64,000 nt of DNA from Nannocystis punicea (GTDB taxonomy: Bacteria > Myxococcota_A > Polyangia > Nannocystales > Nannocystaceae): positions 1,302,001-1,366,000 of the forward strand of contig NZ_CP114040.1 in NCBI RefSeq assembly GCF_026965555.1, read 5' to 3'. The position numbers and the translations under genes were made by a program. Under the pieces are notes generated by a model that was not told the origin of the DNA, made no database searches, and saw only the letters and a program-made list of their open reading frames with translations. Of the stretch, positions 44,021 to 52,746 are shown in pieces; the first letter of the stretch is position 1, and the number at the start of each line of letters is the position of its first letter.

Positions 44021-44585
44021 GGTCGTTCCTCGGCCCGACCGACTTCACGCGAGCGGCGTCCTGTGGCTCCCCGAGAGCCCCCTGGAGACCGGGGGGCCAT
44101 GCTTCGGCACCGACTGGCACGAGCCGGTCGCCACCGCAAGCGGCTCGACCCGGAGAGCGCTGGCTACTGCGCTCGCCCGTCCGTTCAGCGTCGACGACGA
44201 CTCTCGTCGCGACGCGCGTCTCCGCGGGGACGCTCATCGCGATTCGTCGACCATTCTTGCGCCCAGGGGCCGAGCATGGCTTCTGCATGGCGACGAGCCG
44301 AAGTACTCGACGATCCCCGTCAGCTGCCCGCGCGGGGCCTTCGACTCCTCGCGCCAGAGACATGCCGCCGAGCATGAATGACATGGGCCACACGCGGGCG
44401 GAGCCCGTCCTTGACGGCTGGATATTCCTCTTTCATGGACCCTCATGGGCTGTCGGAGCGGACAGGAATTCGTGACCACGGTCGAGCGCTCGCCATGGTG
44501 CAGTCGAGGGCCATCACGGACGGCGCTCGCCTCGCGCGCCGGTCGCATGGCGTGGGGATGACGGGCTTGCGGAGGAGTCCTCGCC
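44021..44585. other. Intergenic, no gene seen
   Basis: 565 bp without a supported gene. Frames on both strands are Arg/Ser-rich and lack ribosome sites. The right end carries a strong GGAGGAG site for the next gene. Confidence 0.45.
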
Positions 44586-45497
44586 ATGGCTGATCTGTTG
44601 CCGCGTTCGGGGACCCGTCGTCGGTCGCTGCGCGACCTGCTCCGCAACGGTAGGCCGGTGCTCGCGCCGGGCTGTCACGACGCGCTCTCGGCTCGGCTGG
44701 TGGCGCAGGTCGGGTTCGACGTCGTGTACATGGGCGGCTTCGCGACCACGGCATCGCTGCTGGGTCGGCCGGATGTCGGCCTGCTCGGCGGCTCGGAGAT
44801 GATCGACAACGCCCGACGGATCGTTCAGACCGTCGAACTGCCCGTGATCGCCGACGCGGACACCGGTTACGGCAATCCGCTCAACGTGATCCGCACCGTA
44901 TGCGAGTACGAGCGGGCCGGGGTGGCGGCGATTCACCTCGAGGATCAGGTGAGCCCGAAGCGGTGCGGGCACATGACGGGCAAGCGCGTCATCCCCACGG
45001 CGGAGATGCTGGCGAAGGTGCGTGCTGCGGTGGCCGCCCGCGACGATCCCGAGTTCGTCCTGATCGCGCGCACGGATGCCCTCGCGGTCGAGGGGGTCGA
45101 GGCGGCGATCGACCGCGCCTGCCGCTACGCGGACGCGGGCGCCGACGTGCTATGGGTCGAGGCGCCGACGACGGAGGCGGAGCTCGAGCGGATCGCCGTC
45201 CGGCTCGAAGGCCACACGGTGCTGCTGAACTGGCTCGAGCAGGGTCGCACGCCGCCGATCGGGATCGAGAGGATCCGCGAGCTCGGCTTCGCGCTGGTGC
45301 TGTTCCCGATCGGCTCGGTGTTGGCGATGGTCGCCGGACTACGCGAGTACCTGCAATGTTTGCGCGCCCACGGCACTCCCGTCGGCTGCCTCGAGCGGTT
45401 GCCGAGCTTCGAACAGTTCAACGCCGTCGTCGGCCTCGGCGAGGTCGAGGCGCTGGGGCAGCGCTTTCGATCCGGAGAACCTGTCGCCGAGGACTGA
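44586..45497 (+). CDS. Isocitrate lyase/PEP mutase family enzyme
   Basis: This 303-aa TIM-barrel enzyme has the family core VYMGGFATTASLLGRPDVGL, magnesium-binding VIADADTGYGNP and the active-site loop EDQVSPKRCGHMTGKRV, with the Lys-Arg-Cys-Gly-His motif that carries the catalytic Cys of lyases such as methylisocitrate lyase and oxaloacetate decarboxylase. It starts at ATG 44586 behind GGAGGAGTCCTCGCC. Without pathway neighbours the substrate remains open: 2-methylisocitrate, oxaloacetate or a dialkylmalate are all possible. Confidence 0.85.
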   Translation: MADLLPRSGTRRRSLRDLLRNGRPVLAPGCHDALSARLVAQVGFDVVYMGGFATTASLLGRPDVGLLGGSEMIDNARRIVQTVELPVIADADTGYGNPLNVIRTVCEYERAGVAAIHLEDQVSPKRCGHMTGKRVIPTAEMLAKVRAAVAARDDPEFVLIARTDALAVEGVEAAIDRACRYADAGADVLWVEAPTTEAELERIAVRLEGHTVLLNWLEQGRTPPIGIERIRELGFALVLFPIGSVLAMVAGLREYLQCLRAHGTPVGCLERLPSFEQFNAVVGLGEVEALGQRFRSGEPVAED

Positions 45498-45513
45498 CAC
45501 GAAGGCCCTGCGC

Positions 45514-45827
45514 GACGCAGAGCACCGGCGCCAAATCGCCTCGCTTCCGGATGCCCTCGACCGTGAACGTCGACAAATCGACGCGGCCCTGCTCGACGCT
45601 CGCGGGTGAACAGCACGTCGCCCCCGGGGAGCCTCGCGTATACCCGCCAGGCGGGCCCTGGCGCAGCGACGGTGCGGCCGTCCGCGTGGAGCACACGGTG
45701 CCCCGCCAGCTCGTCCTCGTCTTCGAGGAACACATCGACGAGCAGCGCGCCGTCGGCGACAAAGCCGCTCGTGATCCAGTCCTCGCCGCGGCCCCGGACG
45801 AAGCTGGGACAGTGCGCACCGATTAAT
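45514..45827 (-). pseudogene. Possible decayed gene
   Basis: Minus-strand frames read like protein in two pieces. One runs from HCPSFVRGRGEDWITSGFVA through LLVDVFLEDEDELAGHRVLH and ends near GGDVLFTRER (about 45827-45600). A second, in the neighbouring frame, is GRVDLSTFTVEGIRKRGDLA (about 45590-45520). The change of frame and an upstream stop at 45828-45830 with no start codon suggest a remnant. The family is not recognised. Confidence 0.3.
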
Positions 45828-45925
45828 CAGTGCCGGTCGCACGTGCGAATGTCACGGCTGCCTGTGGTGGTCTCGGCGTGCACCGATCGCGCTTGACCGC
45901 GTGAAGCAGGACGATAGTCTGCGGC

Positions 45926-47968
45926 ATGGCCCGCACCCCCAAGCCAGTCGATCCCACCAAGGCGCTGCGCAAGCTGCTCAAGCTCGTCCGCGACGGCGAC
46001 GCCTCCGAGGAGGCCGGCGTCGTCGCCGAGCTCACGGCCGTCCTCGACGCCTCACCCGCCGCGATCACCACGCTCGACGGCCTGCGGTTCCTCCCGCACG
46101 CCGCCCAGATGCGCCGCCTCGACGTCGTCGAGCTGTTGCTGGCCCGCGGCGCCGATCCGCGGGTCAAGGCCAGCGACGACGGATATCCCTGCATCGCGGC
46201 GCTGATCGGCGCCCCCGACAGCGCGCGGGTGATCGCCCTGATCGAGCGCATGGTGGCCCGCGGCGCCGATCCCAACGAGCGCAGCGGTCGCACCAGCGCG
46301 CTCGAGCAGGCCGCCGACGTCGGCCTCGCGGAGACCGACGCGCTGCTGCGGCTCGGCGCCTCCGAGGCCGCCGCGCTCGCGGCCCTGCACATCGCCGTGC
46401 CGGCCGCCGTCCGCGACCCCGAGCGTGCGGCGATCGTCGAGCGTCTGCTCGCCCACCTCGCCAGCGTCGATGCCCCCGGCGAGGAGGGTCTCTCGGCGCT
46501 GCACATCGTCGCCGTGCACGGGACGCCGGAGCTGCTCGCGCCGGTGCTCGCTCGCAGCGGCGACCTCGGCCACGAGGTCACCGCCGCCAGCGAATTCAAC
46601 GTCGGCGCCTGCTCGCCTCCCGGGGGCGGCCTGGTCCCGCAGGTCCGATTCGCGCCCGGCTGCACCGCCCGCGACCTCGTCGCCGCGGTCCTCGAGGTCC
46701 ACGAGGCGGCGATCGCCTGGTACGGCGCGGCCGGGTACGAGGGTCCGCAGCGGCTCGAACGCCACGCGCAGCTCACGGCGGTGCTCGCCCTCCTGAGCGC
46801 CCGCGGGGTGCCCCACGGCGCCCCCGAGCGCGGCGAGCTGCCGCCCTTCGTCGCCGAGGTCGACGCGCTGCTCGCCCGTCTCGCCGCCCACGTCGGCGGC
46901 GACCCGGAGGCGCTGCGCCGCACCGCCGCGGCCGCGCCGATCGAGGACACCGGCCCGTGGAGCTACAGCAGCGTGATCCTCGAGCGCGCCCGTACGAGCT
47001 TGCTGCGCGGCGCCGTCGCGGCGCACACCGGCGACTCCTGGCTCGCGCATATCGTCGCCGGCGATCACCGCCGGTTCCTGGTCGCGCGCCACGAGCAGCA
47101 CGGCTGGAAGCCGCCGCAGGCCGAAAATTATCCGGAGGCGGCTCGGCGGCCGCTCGCGAACGGCGTGGTGGTCGGCGGCCGCGGCGAGGCGCTGCTGCTC
47201 GTGTGGCGCCACGCCGAGGGCATCGGGCGGATCGGAGTCGCGGCGCCGGACAGCTTCGTCGCGCTCGGTGACGACATCCTCGACTTCCTGCGCCGCGAGC
47301 TGCGGACGCTCGGCGTCGCGGTCGACGACATCGCCACGGGCCCGGTGCAGGGCCCGGGCGCGGGATTCGGGCCGCAGGTGCTACGCGCCGATCGCGAGAC
47401 GCCGCCCCGCCCCGAGCAGATCGATCGCATCGGCGGCCTGCCGCGCGGCATCCGCGAGTGGCCGGAGTTCGACGGCAAACCGATGCACCACGTGCTCACC
47501 CTCGACCTGCGCGAGCACCCCTATCACTGCCCGCCCGGTGTGCGCGCGCTGGCGCTGTTCGTCAGCTCGCCGATGGAGCACGAGGCCTACACCCCGTACA
47601 ACGATCACACGCGAGTGCTGCTGCTGACCGACGCGGATCTCGAGCGCGGCGAGCACCCGCTGCCCGTGGCGCTGGCCGGCGTCGAGACCGTGGCGCCGGC
47701 CAGCGTGCGCCGCGAGAACGCCGCCGGCATGGGCGAGCGCGAGCTCTACAAGCACAGCTTTGTCGGCGGCGACCCGATCTGGCTGCAGGGCGACGAGGGC
47801 GACGGCGACGAGGGCGACGGCGACGACGAGGACGAGGACGACGACGGGGCCCGCCCGCCGCACTCCTTCGTCCTGCAATTCGACGAATCCTTCATCTCCG
47901 AGCTCAACCTCGGCGACATGGGGATCATGTACGTGTTTACGGACACCGCATGGTTCCAGTGCCATTAG
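45926..47968 (+). CDS. Ankyrin-repeat protein with DUF1963 (YwqG-like) C-terminal domain
   Basis: This 680-aa cytoplasmic protein has ankyrin-type repeats at about 30-220 (LDVVELLLARGADPRVKASD, IERMVARGADPNERSGRTSA, GLSALHIVAVHGTPELLAPV). A middle region of unclear fold (about 240-490) follows. The C-terminal domain of DUF1963/YwqG type runs from DRIGGLPRGIREWPEFDGKP to NLGDMGIMYVFTDTAWFQCH. A loop near residues 615-640 is a run of Asp, Glu and Gly that breaks the DUF1963 part. The function of this combination is unknown; ankyrin repeats suggest a protein partner. Confidence 0.8.
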   Translation: MARTPKPVDPTKALRKLLKLVRDGDASEEAGVVAELTAVLDASPAAITTLDGLRFLPHAAQMRRLDVVELLLARGADPRVKASDDGYPCIAALIGAPDSARVIALIERMVARGADPNERSGRTSALEQAADVGLAETDALLRLGASEAAALAALHIAVPAAVRDPERAAIVERLLAHLASVDAPGEEGLSALHIVAVHGTPELLAPVLARSGDLGHEVTAASEFNVGACSPPGGGLVPQVRFAPGCTARDLVAAVLEVHEAAIAWYGAAGYEGPQRLERHAQLTAVLALLSARGVPHGAPERGELPPFVAEVDALLARLAAHVGGDPEALRRTAAAAPIEDTGPWSYSSVILERARTSLLRGAVAAHTGDSWLAHIVAGDHRRFLVARHEQHGWKPPQAENYPEAARRPLANGVVVGGRGEALLLVWRHAEGIGRIGVAAPDSFVALGDDILDFLRRELRTLGVAVDDIATGPVQGPGAGFGPQVLRADRETPPRPEQIDRIGGLPRGIREWPEFDGKPMHHVLTLDLREHPYHCPPGVRALALFVSSPMEHEAYTPYNDHTRVLLLTDADLERGEHPLPVALAGVETVAPASVRRENAAGMGERELYKHSFVGGDPIWLQGDEGDGDEGDGDDEDEDDDGARPPHSFVLQFDESFISELNLGDMGIMYVFTDTAWFQCH

Positions 47969-48050
47969 ACACGGGGACGCGGGCCCGCTGCGAGCGCTCG
48001 TTCTGTTGCGGCCGCCTCCGCCGCGGCCGAGGCTTCCGGGCCCCGGCCGC

Positions 48051-48218
48051 TCAGACGCCCTGGAAGTAGTGGAACTCGATCGTGTCGGCGAGCAGGCGCG
48101 GGACGAGGATCCGGGAGCTCGGGGCGGTCGTCGCCGCGTCGGTGGCAGTGTCGCCGCCGTCGTCGCCGCAGGCGGTGAGGGCGAGGGCGAGCGAGAGCCG
48201 TGCGGAAGTGAAGCGCAT
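48051..48218 (-). CDS. Very small lipoprotein, 55 aa
   Basis: The start at ATG 48218 gives a signal peptide with lipobox LTAC (Cys17) followed by an Asp/Thr/Ala-rich stretch and a short end (LLADTIEFHYFQGV). It has the opening of the lipoproteins found here but a very short mature part. It may be a real small lipoprotein or the truncated remains of a larger one. Confidence 0.45.
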   Translation of the reverse strand: MRFTSARLSLALALTACGDDGGDTATDAATTAPSSRILVPRLLADTIEFHYFQGV

Positions 48219-48359
48219 GACCCGAGCTTTTAGCACGCGCCCTCGATCGGCGGCCTCTTCGTGTGCGGCCGCGTGCCGTCGCGCGCGGGCGCGTGCGCGC
48301 GCCGAGACGTCTTGTTCGTCGTTGCAGGACGTCGCCGAAGCATGGCGTATCGTCGCGTC

Positions 48360-48905
48360 ATGAACTCCGAGCTTCAGGCCAAGCGCGCCGCCACTATTCG
48401 ACTGATTCCGATCGGGCTCGCCCTCGGGTTGGGCATGGTCGGTCTCCTGTACTCTCTTGTCCCGCCGCTGCGCGACGTCGACACGCTCGCCGACCGGATG
48501 GTCGTGGCGCTGCGCTGCGCCGGGGTGGCGGCGCTGACCCTGTTCGCGGGGATCCAGGCGGTCGCCGGCCAGCGCGGCAAGTCCGAGGCGATCGACCCCC
48601 TCGCGGGCGCAGGCCGGGAGCCGCGGGTCATGCAGATCCACGCCCGCTACACCCAGAACACGCTCGAGCAGCTCGTGCTGTTCGTGATCGTCCTCGGGGC
48701 GCTGAGCACGTACCTCGACGCGGGCTCGATGCACCTGCTGCCCATCCTGACCGCGGTGTTCATCCTCGGCCGGGTCGTGTTCTGGGTCGGCTACCTGCGC
48801 GACCCGCTGCTCCGGTCCCCCGGGATGGCGATCGCGTTCATGATCAACGGAGTGTCCCTGGTCTACATCGTCTACCGCACGCTGCGCTCGCTCGTCGGCG
48901 TGTGA
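48360..48905 (+). CDS. MAPEG-family membrane protein
   Basis: This 181-aa protein has four hydrophobic segments (about 13-32, 51-69, 95-118 and 123-175 in part). It also has the MAPEG pattern around RVMQIHARYTQNTLEQLVLF, with Asn and Gln/Glu in the second helix, and FILGRVVFWVGYLRDPLLRS, with the typical Arg-x-x-F-x-x-G-Y. MAPEG proteins act on glutathione or lipid substrates in the membrane, but many bacterial members are uncharacterised. It is read from ATG 48360. Confidence 0.82.
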   Translation: MNSELQAKRAATIRLIPIGLALGLGMVGLLYSLVPPLRDVDTLADRMVVALRCAGVAALTLFAGIQAVAGQRGKSEAIDPLAGAGREPRVMQIHARYTQNTLEQLVLFVIVLGALSTYLDAGSMHLLPILTAVFILGRVVFWVGYLRDPLLRSPGMAIAFMINGVSLVYIVYRTLRSLVGV

Positions 48906-49018
48906 TCCGTTCGCACGGGGGCCGGGCTCCGCGGGGCGGTGAGCTCCGCGATGCGATGCATCGCCCGGCGCGAGGTCCTGGCCTCCGCGCGTCGGTATGG
49001 CCTACAATCCTCGCTGTC

Positions 49019-50719
49019 ATGTCTCTTCGCGATCGGTTCTACACCCCGGCCGACGTCGTCGCCGATCTGCAATGGGTCCGCGGGCGCCTCCTCGATCCCG
49101 CGGCGCCCGACGACGAGCGCTCGCACGGGCGCGTGACCAGCGACGAGCTGTTTCACCGCTGGTCCGGCAGCGGGCGCAGGCCGGCCCGCGGCGGCATCTT
49201 CTGCCAGCGGATCTTCGGCCCGGTGAACGAGTTCTGCTGCGCGTGCGGTCGCGTGTGCGGGGCGGAGCACGCGGGCGTGACGTGCGAGCGTTGCGGCGTC
49301 CTCTGCACCGCCGCCGACGCGCGCCAGCGTCGACACGGCCACCTCGAGGTGGCCGGCGTGCTGCACCCGGCGCTCGCGCCCGTGGTCGCGCAGGCGCTGC
49401 GGCTCGCGCCCGAGCAGGTCCTCGCGGTCGCTCGCTGTCAGGCCTGGCTCGATGGCGACGTCTGGCACGCGCTCGCGGACACCGACACTTGCGAGGATCC
49501 CGAGACGACCGGTCTCGTCGCGCTCGTGGCGGCGCTCGAGCGGGTCGGCGCCGATCCGGCGCTGGTCGAGCTGGCGATCACCCGCGCCGTCCCGGTGCCG
49601 CCTCCGGGGCTGCGGCCGTTCGCCGGCGATCTCGGCCCGGCGATGGTCGACCCGTGGATCGGTCCGCTCAACGAGGCCTGGCGCACCTTCCTGCTCGCCG
49701 CCAACCAGCAGCTCCGGCTGCTCGAGATCGGAGTGCCGCCCATCATCGACATGCACGCGCAGCGCAGGGTGCAGGAGCGCTTCGAGGCGCTGGTGCGGTG
49801 GACCGCGTCGCCGCCTGCGAGCGTGCGCCCGTGGCCCGAGCCCGCACCGCTGGTGGCGCCGGTGCGCCTCATGGGCCCGCCCGGTCGCCTCCCCGACGAG
49901 GTCGGCTCGGAGGTCGTGGGTCTGCTGTTCGTCGACGAGGAGCGGCTGTTCGTCCAGCGACCTCAGGCCTCCTGGCTCGTCAACCTCGCGGGCGAAGTGC
50001 TCGCGCGCTTCCCCACGTGCGGGCGGATCGCCACCAGCGTGCACGGCTCGCGCCTGCGCATGCCGCAGTGGATCCGTCACGAATGGGACTGGTTCGGCCA
50101 GGACGAGTACTGGGACGCGAAGTCGGGCCGCGCGAGCGTCGCTGTGCTCGAGCTGCAGACGGGCGAGTACCTCGACACCTATCCCGCCGATCTGCCGCTG
50201 CGTTCGCTCGAGCACGATCAGCCGGAAGAGCTGGTGCCCGTCAGCGTCGACGGTGACGCGCTCTCGGGCCCCTTGCGCTGGGGCGGCGATCGGCCGGGGA
50301 CGCTGGCCACCACGCGAGACGGGCGCTTCGCGTGGGTCGGCGAACAGGACGCCACCGCGGTCCTCGATCTCGACACCGGCCTGCCGCTGCTCGACCCGGT
50401 CATGGAATCACGCGTCGACGAGGAGGACCCGGTGGTGCGCCTCTCGCCGGATGCTCCGGACGTCCGCGACGAGGCCGACGCCGGTGAGGCCGCGACGGCG
50501 CTCGGCCTCACCCCGCAGCAGCGATTCCGCTTCCTCCACGGCACCGGCGTGGTCAGCGACGGCGAGCGCTTGTGGTTCCGCGTCGACGCGATGATCCTCG
50601 CCGCGGCCTTCAGCCCCGCCGCCGATCGCCTCGCCATCGCCACCGACGAGGAGATCGTCGTCATCGCGGTGAGCGACCGGCCCGCGATCGTCGGTCGCTT
50701 CGCCGCGCCGCAGGCGTGA
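49019..50719 (+). CDS. RNA polymerase beta-prime N-terminal (clamp/zinc-ribbon) paralog fused to propeller-like domain
   Basis: This 566-aa protein starts at ATG 49019. Residues 1-260 follow the N-terminus of RpoC in order: GGIFCQRIFGPVNEFCCACG (58-77), a zinc ribbon with Cys74-x-Cys76-x12-Cys89-x2-Cys92 exactly as in RpoC, RQRRHGHLEVAGVLHPALAP (102-121), the clamp-head block VPVPPPGLRP (191-200), and clamp helices LNEAWRTFLLAANQQLRLLE to IIDMHAQRRVQERFEALV (217-259), where sigma region 2 binds in RpoC. The lid, rudder and catalytic NADFDGD part are absent. Residues 270-566 are strand-rich and propeller-like (DGRFAWVGEQDATAVLDLDT, AAAFSPAADRLAIATDEEIV). No signal peptide or helix. It cannot catalyse RNA synthesis; sigma or DNA binding is plausible. 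Confidence 0.8.
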   Translation: MSLRDRFYTPADVVADLQWVRGRLLDPAAPDDERSHGRVTSDELFHRWSGSGRRPARGGIFCQRIFGPVNEFCCACGRVCGAEHAGVTCERCGVLCTAADARQRRHGHLEVAGVLHPALAPVVAQALRLAPEQVLAVARCQAWLDGDVWHALADTDTCEDPETTGLVALVAALERVGADPALVELAITRAVPVPPPGLRPFAGDLGPAMVDPWIGPLNEAWRTFLLAANQQLRLLEIGVPPIIDMHAQRRVQERFEALVRWTASPPASVRPWPEPAPLVAPVRLMGPPGRLPDEVGSEVVGLLFVDEERLFVQRPQASWLVNLAGEVLARFPTCGRIATSVHGSRLRMPQWIRHEWDWFGQDEYWDAKSGRASVAVLELQTGEYLDTYPADLPLRSLEHDQPEELVPVSVDGDALSGPLRWGGDRPGTLATTRDGRFAWVGEQDATAVLDLDTGLPLLDPVMESRVDEEDPVVRLSPDAPDVRDEADAGEAATALGLTPQQRFRFLHGTGVVSDGERLWFRVDAMILAAAFSPAADRLAIATDEEIVVIAVSDRPAIVGRFAAPQA

Positions 50720-50856
50720 CGCACGCGCCGGGATGCTCGCGCGCGTAGATTCGCGAGCCGTGGAATTCGTCGCGCAGGACCCGACTTCTCTCGGGGTGCA
50801 GGCGCTCGAAAGCCGCCGAGTGAAGGGCGCTCGCGGGCGTTGCGGCTGCGAGAGCC

Positions 50857-52140
50857 GTGCGCCATCCTCCGCCGGTGTCACGCCCCCTGTCCTGTGCGGT
50901 CGCGGTGCTGGTGCTCGCCGGGTCCGCTGCGACCGCGCGGGCCGCCGGCGAGCGCGTCGCGCTGCGCTGGGACGGGCCCGAGAGCTGTCCCGCGGACAGC
51001 TTCAGCGCATCGGTCGAGCGCTACCTGGGCCCGCGCGCCGGCGACGGGCCGCCGCTGTCCGTGCGGGTGCGGGTCCGCGAGCACGGGCCCGGGCGCTGGT
51101 CGCTCGACCTGGACGCCGCCACCTCGGCGACCACCGGCACCCGTCACCTCGAGGCAGACAGCTGCGAGACCGTGCTCGACGCGGCCGCCTTCGTCGTCGC
51201 CCAGGCGATCGCCGCCGCCAGCGGGGATGAACCGGCGGCGGGGCCCGGCGAACCGCCGCCCGCGGCCGCCCCGGAGCGCGACTCCGCGCTCGTGCCCGAG
51301 CCCGGCAGCGCGGAACCGCTCCAGCCCTCGCCGAGCCGCAGCGGGTCGACTGCGCCGTCCAGGTCGCCCGTGGGCGCCACCGCGCCGCCCGGGTCGCCCG
51401 CGGGCGCCACCGCGCCGTCCGGGTCGCCCGCGGGCGCCACCGCGCCGCCCGGGTCGCTCGTGGGCGCTCCCGCGGCGCCCGGGCCGTCCGAGGCCGCCGG
51501 CGCGTCGGGCAGTCCGCAGGCGGTCGAGGGCCCCGAGGCGGCTCCGGCCGGCGTCGCACCGGTCGCGCGCCGGCCACCACGCCTGCGCGCGGCGATCCGC
51601 CTGACGGAGGGCATCAGCGGCGTCGCCCTCCCGGCCGTGAGCAACGAGCTCGGCCTCGGCGTCGCCCTGCTCGGCGCGCGCTGGCGCGCCGAGGTCGTGG
51701 CCCACGGCCGCCTGCCCGCGCGGGTGCGCGCCCCGGACCAGCCCTCGATCGGCGCCGACCTCTCTCTCTGGGCCGTGGGTGTCCGCGGCTGCGCGGTCCC
51801 GCGCGTCTCCCGTCCGGCTCCGTCGCTGCGGACCTTCGAGTTCCCGCTGTGCGCCGGCGCCGAGGTCGGGCAGGTCCTCGCCCGGAGCGTCGGCCTGGCC
51901 GTGCCCGGGCGCGTCGGCCTGGTGTGGGCGGCGATCACCGCCGCGCCGGGCGTGCAGTGGGTGCCCCGCCCGTGGCTCGCAGTGGGCTTGCAGGTCGAGC
52001 TGGCGGCGCCGCTGCTCCGCCACGAGTTCGTGATCCGCGGCCTCCCGCCGCTGCACCGCCTCGGCCCGGTCGACGTCCGCGGCCTGCTCGGGGTCGAGTT
52101 CCGCCTCGGGGGCGCTCCCGCGCGTCCGCGTGGGCCGTGA
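50857..52140 (+). CDS. Exported protein with Cys-bridged N-domain, repeat linker and predicted beta-barrel (cassette 2)
   Basis: This 427-aa protein is read from GTG 50857 with signal peptide (SCAVAVLVLAGSAATARA). The N-domain VALRWDGPESCPADSFSASV and later Cys (LEADSCETVLDAAAFVVAQA) align with the protein at 28913-30052, as do the two Cys of the C-terminal half (VGVRGCAVPR and FEFPLCAGAEVGQV). Between them lies a Pro/Ala/Gly linker with four repeats of a ten-residue unit (165-204). The C-terminal half alternates strands and ends LLGVEFRLG, like a small outer-membrane barrel. It opens cassette 2 and is probably the surface sensor for the sigma pair that follows. Confidence 0.75.
   Translation: MRHPPPVSRPLSCAVAVLVLAGSAATARAAGERVALRWDGPESCPADSFSASVERYLGPRAGDGPPLSVRVRVREHGPGRWSLDLDAATSATTGTRHLEADSCETVLDAAAFVVAQAIAAASGDEPAAGPGEPPPAAAPERDSALVPEPGSAEPLQPSPSRSGSTAPSRSPVGATAPPGSPAGATAPSGSPAGATAPPGSLVGAPAAPGPSEAAGASGSPQAVEGPEAAPAGVAPVARRPPRLRAAIRLTEGISGVALPAVSNELGLGVALLGARWRAEVVAHGRLPARVRAPDQPSIGADLSLWAVGVRGCAVPRVSRPAPSLRTFEFPLCAGAEVGQVLARSVGLAVPGRVGLVWAAITAAPGVQWVPRPWLAVGLQVELAAPLLRHEFVIRGLPPLHRLGPVDVRGLLGVEFRLGGAPARPRGP
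51349..51468. repeat. Four 30-bp repeats in the barrel-protein linker
   Basis: Units encoding variants of GSPAGATAPP follow one another in frame. Copies two and three are nearly identical at the DNA level, so copy number probably varies between strains without breaking the frame. Confidence 0.7.
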
Positions 52141-52170
52141 CGGATCGGGACCTCGGTGGGAAATCCGAAC

Positions 52171-52746
52171 ATGCCGCCGCCTCCCGAGTCCGCCGCCGGC
52201 CCTGAAGGGGCGCGCGAGGGCGCGCGGGCCCGGCTCGGGGCGCTGTACCAGGCGCACGCCGACTTCGTGGTCCGCATCAGCCGCCAGCTGGGAGCCCCGG
52301 CGGCGCAGCTCGAGGATGTCGTCCACGACGTGTTCCTCGTGGTGCACCGGCGCATCGACGAGTACGACGCGAGCCGCGGCTCGCCGCGGGCGTGGCTGTA
52401 CGGGATCGCCCGCAACGTGGTGCTGCACCGCCTCCGCGGCCAGGCCCGCGCCGAGCGGCGGCTCCGCCTGCTGCCGGACCCGGAGCCGCGGCCAGGTCCG
52501 GACGAGCGCCTGGCCCGGAACCACGCCGCCTCGCTCGTGCAGCGCTTCCTCGACGAGCTCGACGAGGACCGGCGTATGGTCTTCGCTCTGATCGAGATCG
52601 AAGGCATGAGCGCGCCGGAGGTCGCCGAGGCGCTCGGCGTCAAGCTCAACACCGTCTATTCGCGGCTGCGTCTGGCCCGTCAACAATTCAAGGCGACCGT
52701 CGACCGCCTGCAACGCGGGCGAGGAGGACCCCATGGAGGAGCTTGA
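52171..52746 (+). CDS. ECF sigma factor (cassette 2)
   Basis: This 191-aa sigma factor starts at ATG 52171 (a GTG five codons upstream is also possible). Region 2 is at about 20-85 (AAQLEDVVHDVFLVVHRRID and RGSPRAWLYGIARNVVLHRL) and region 4 at about 120-175 (SAPEVAEALGVKLNTVYSRL). It shares the region 2 DVVHD/DAVHD motif and the YSRLRLARQ end with the sigma factor at 28307-28870. It lies 30 bp after the barrel gene and overlaps the anti-sigma-like gene by 14 bp. Confidence 0.9.
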   Translation: MPPPPESAAGPEGAREGARARLGALYQAHADFVVRISRQLGAPAAQLEDVVHDVFLVVHRRIDEYDASRGSPRAWLYGIARNVVLHRLRGQARAERRLRLLPDPEPRPGPDERLARNHAASLVQRFLDELDEDRRMVFALIEIEGMSAPEVAEALGVKLNTVYSRLRLARQQFKATVDRLQRGRGGPHGGA

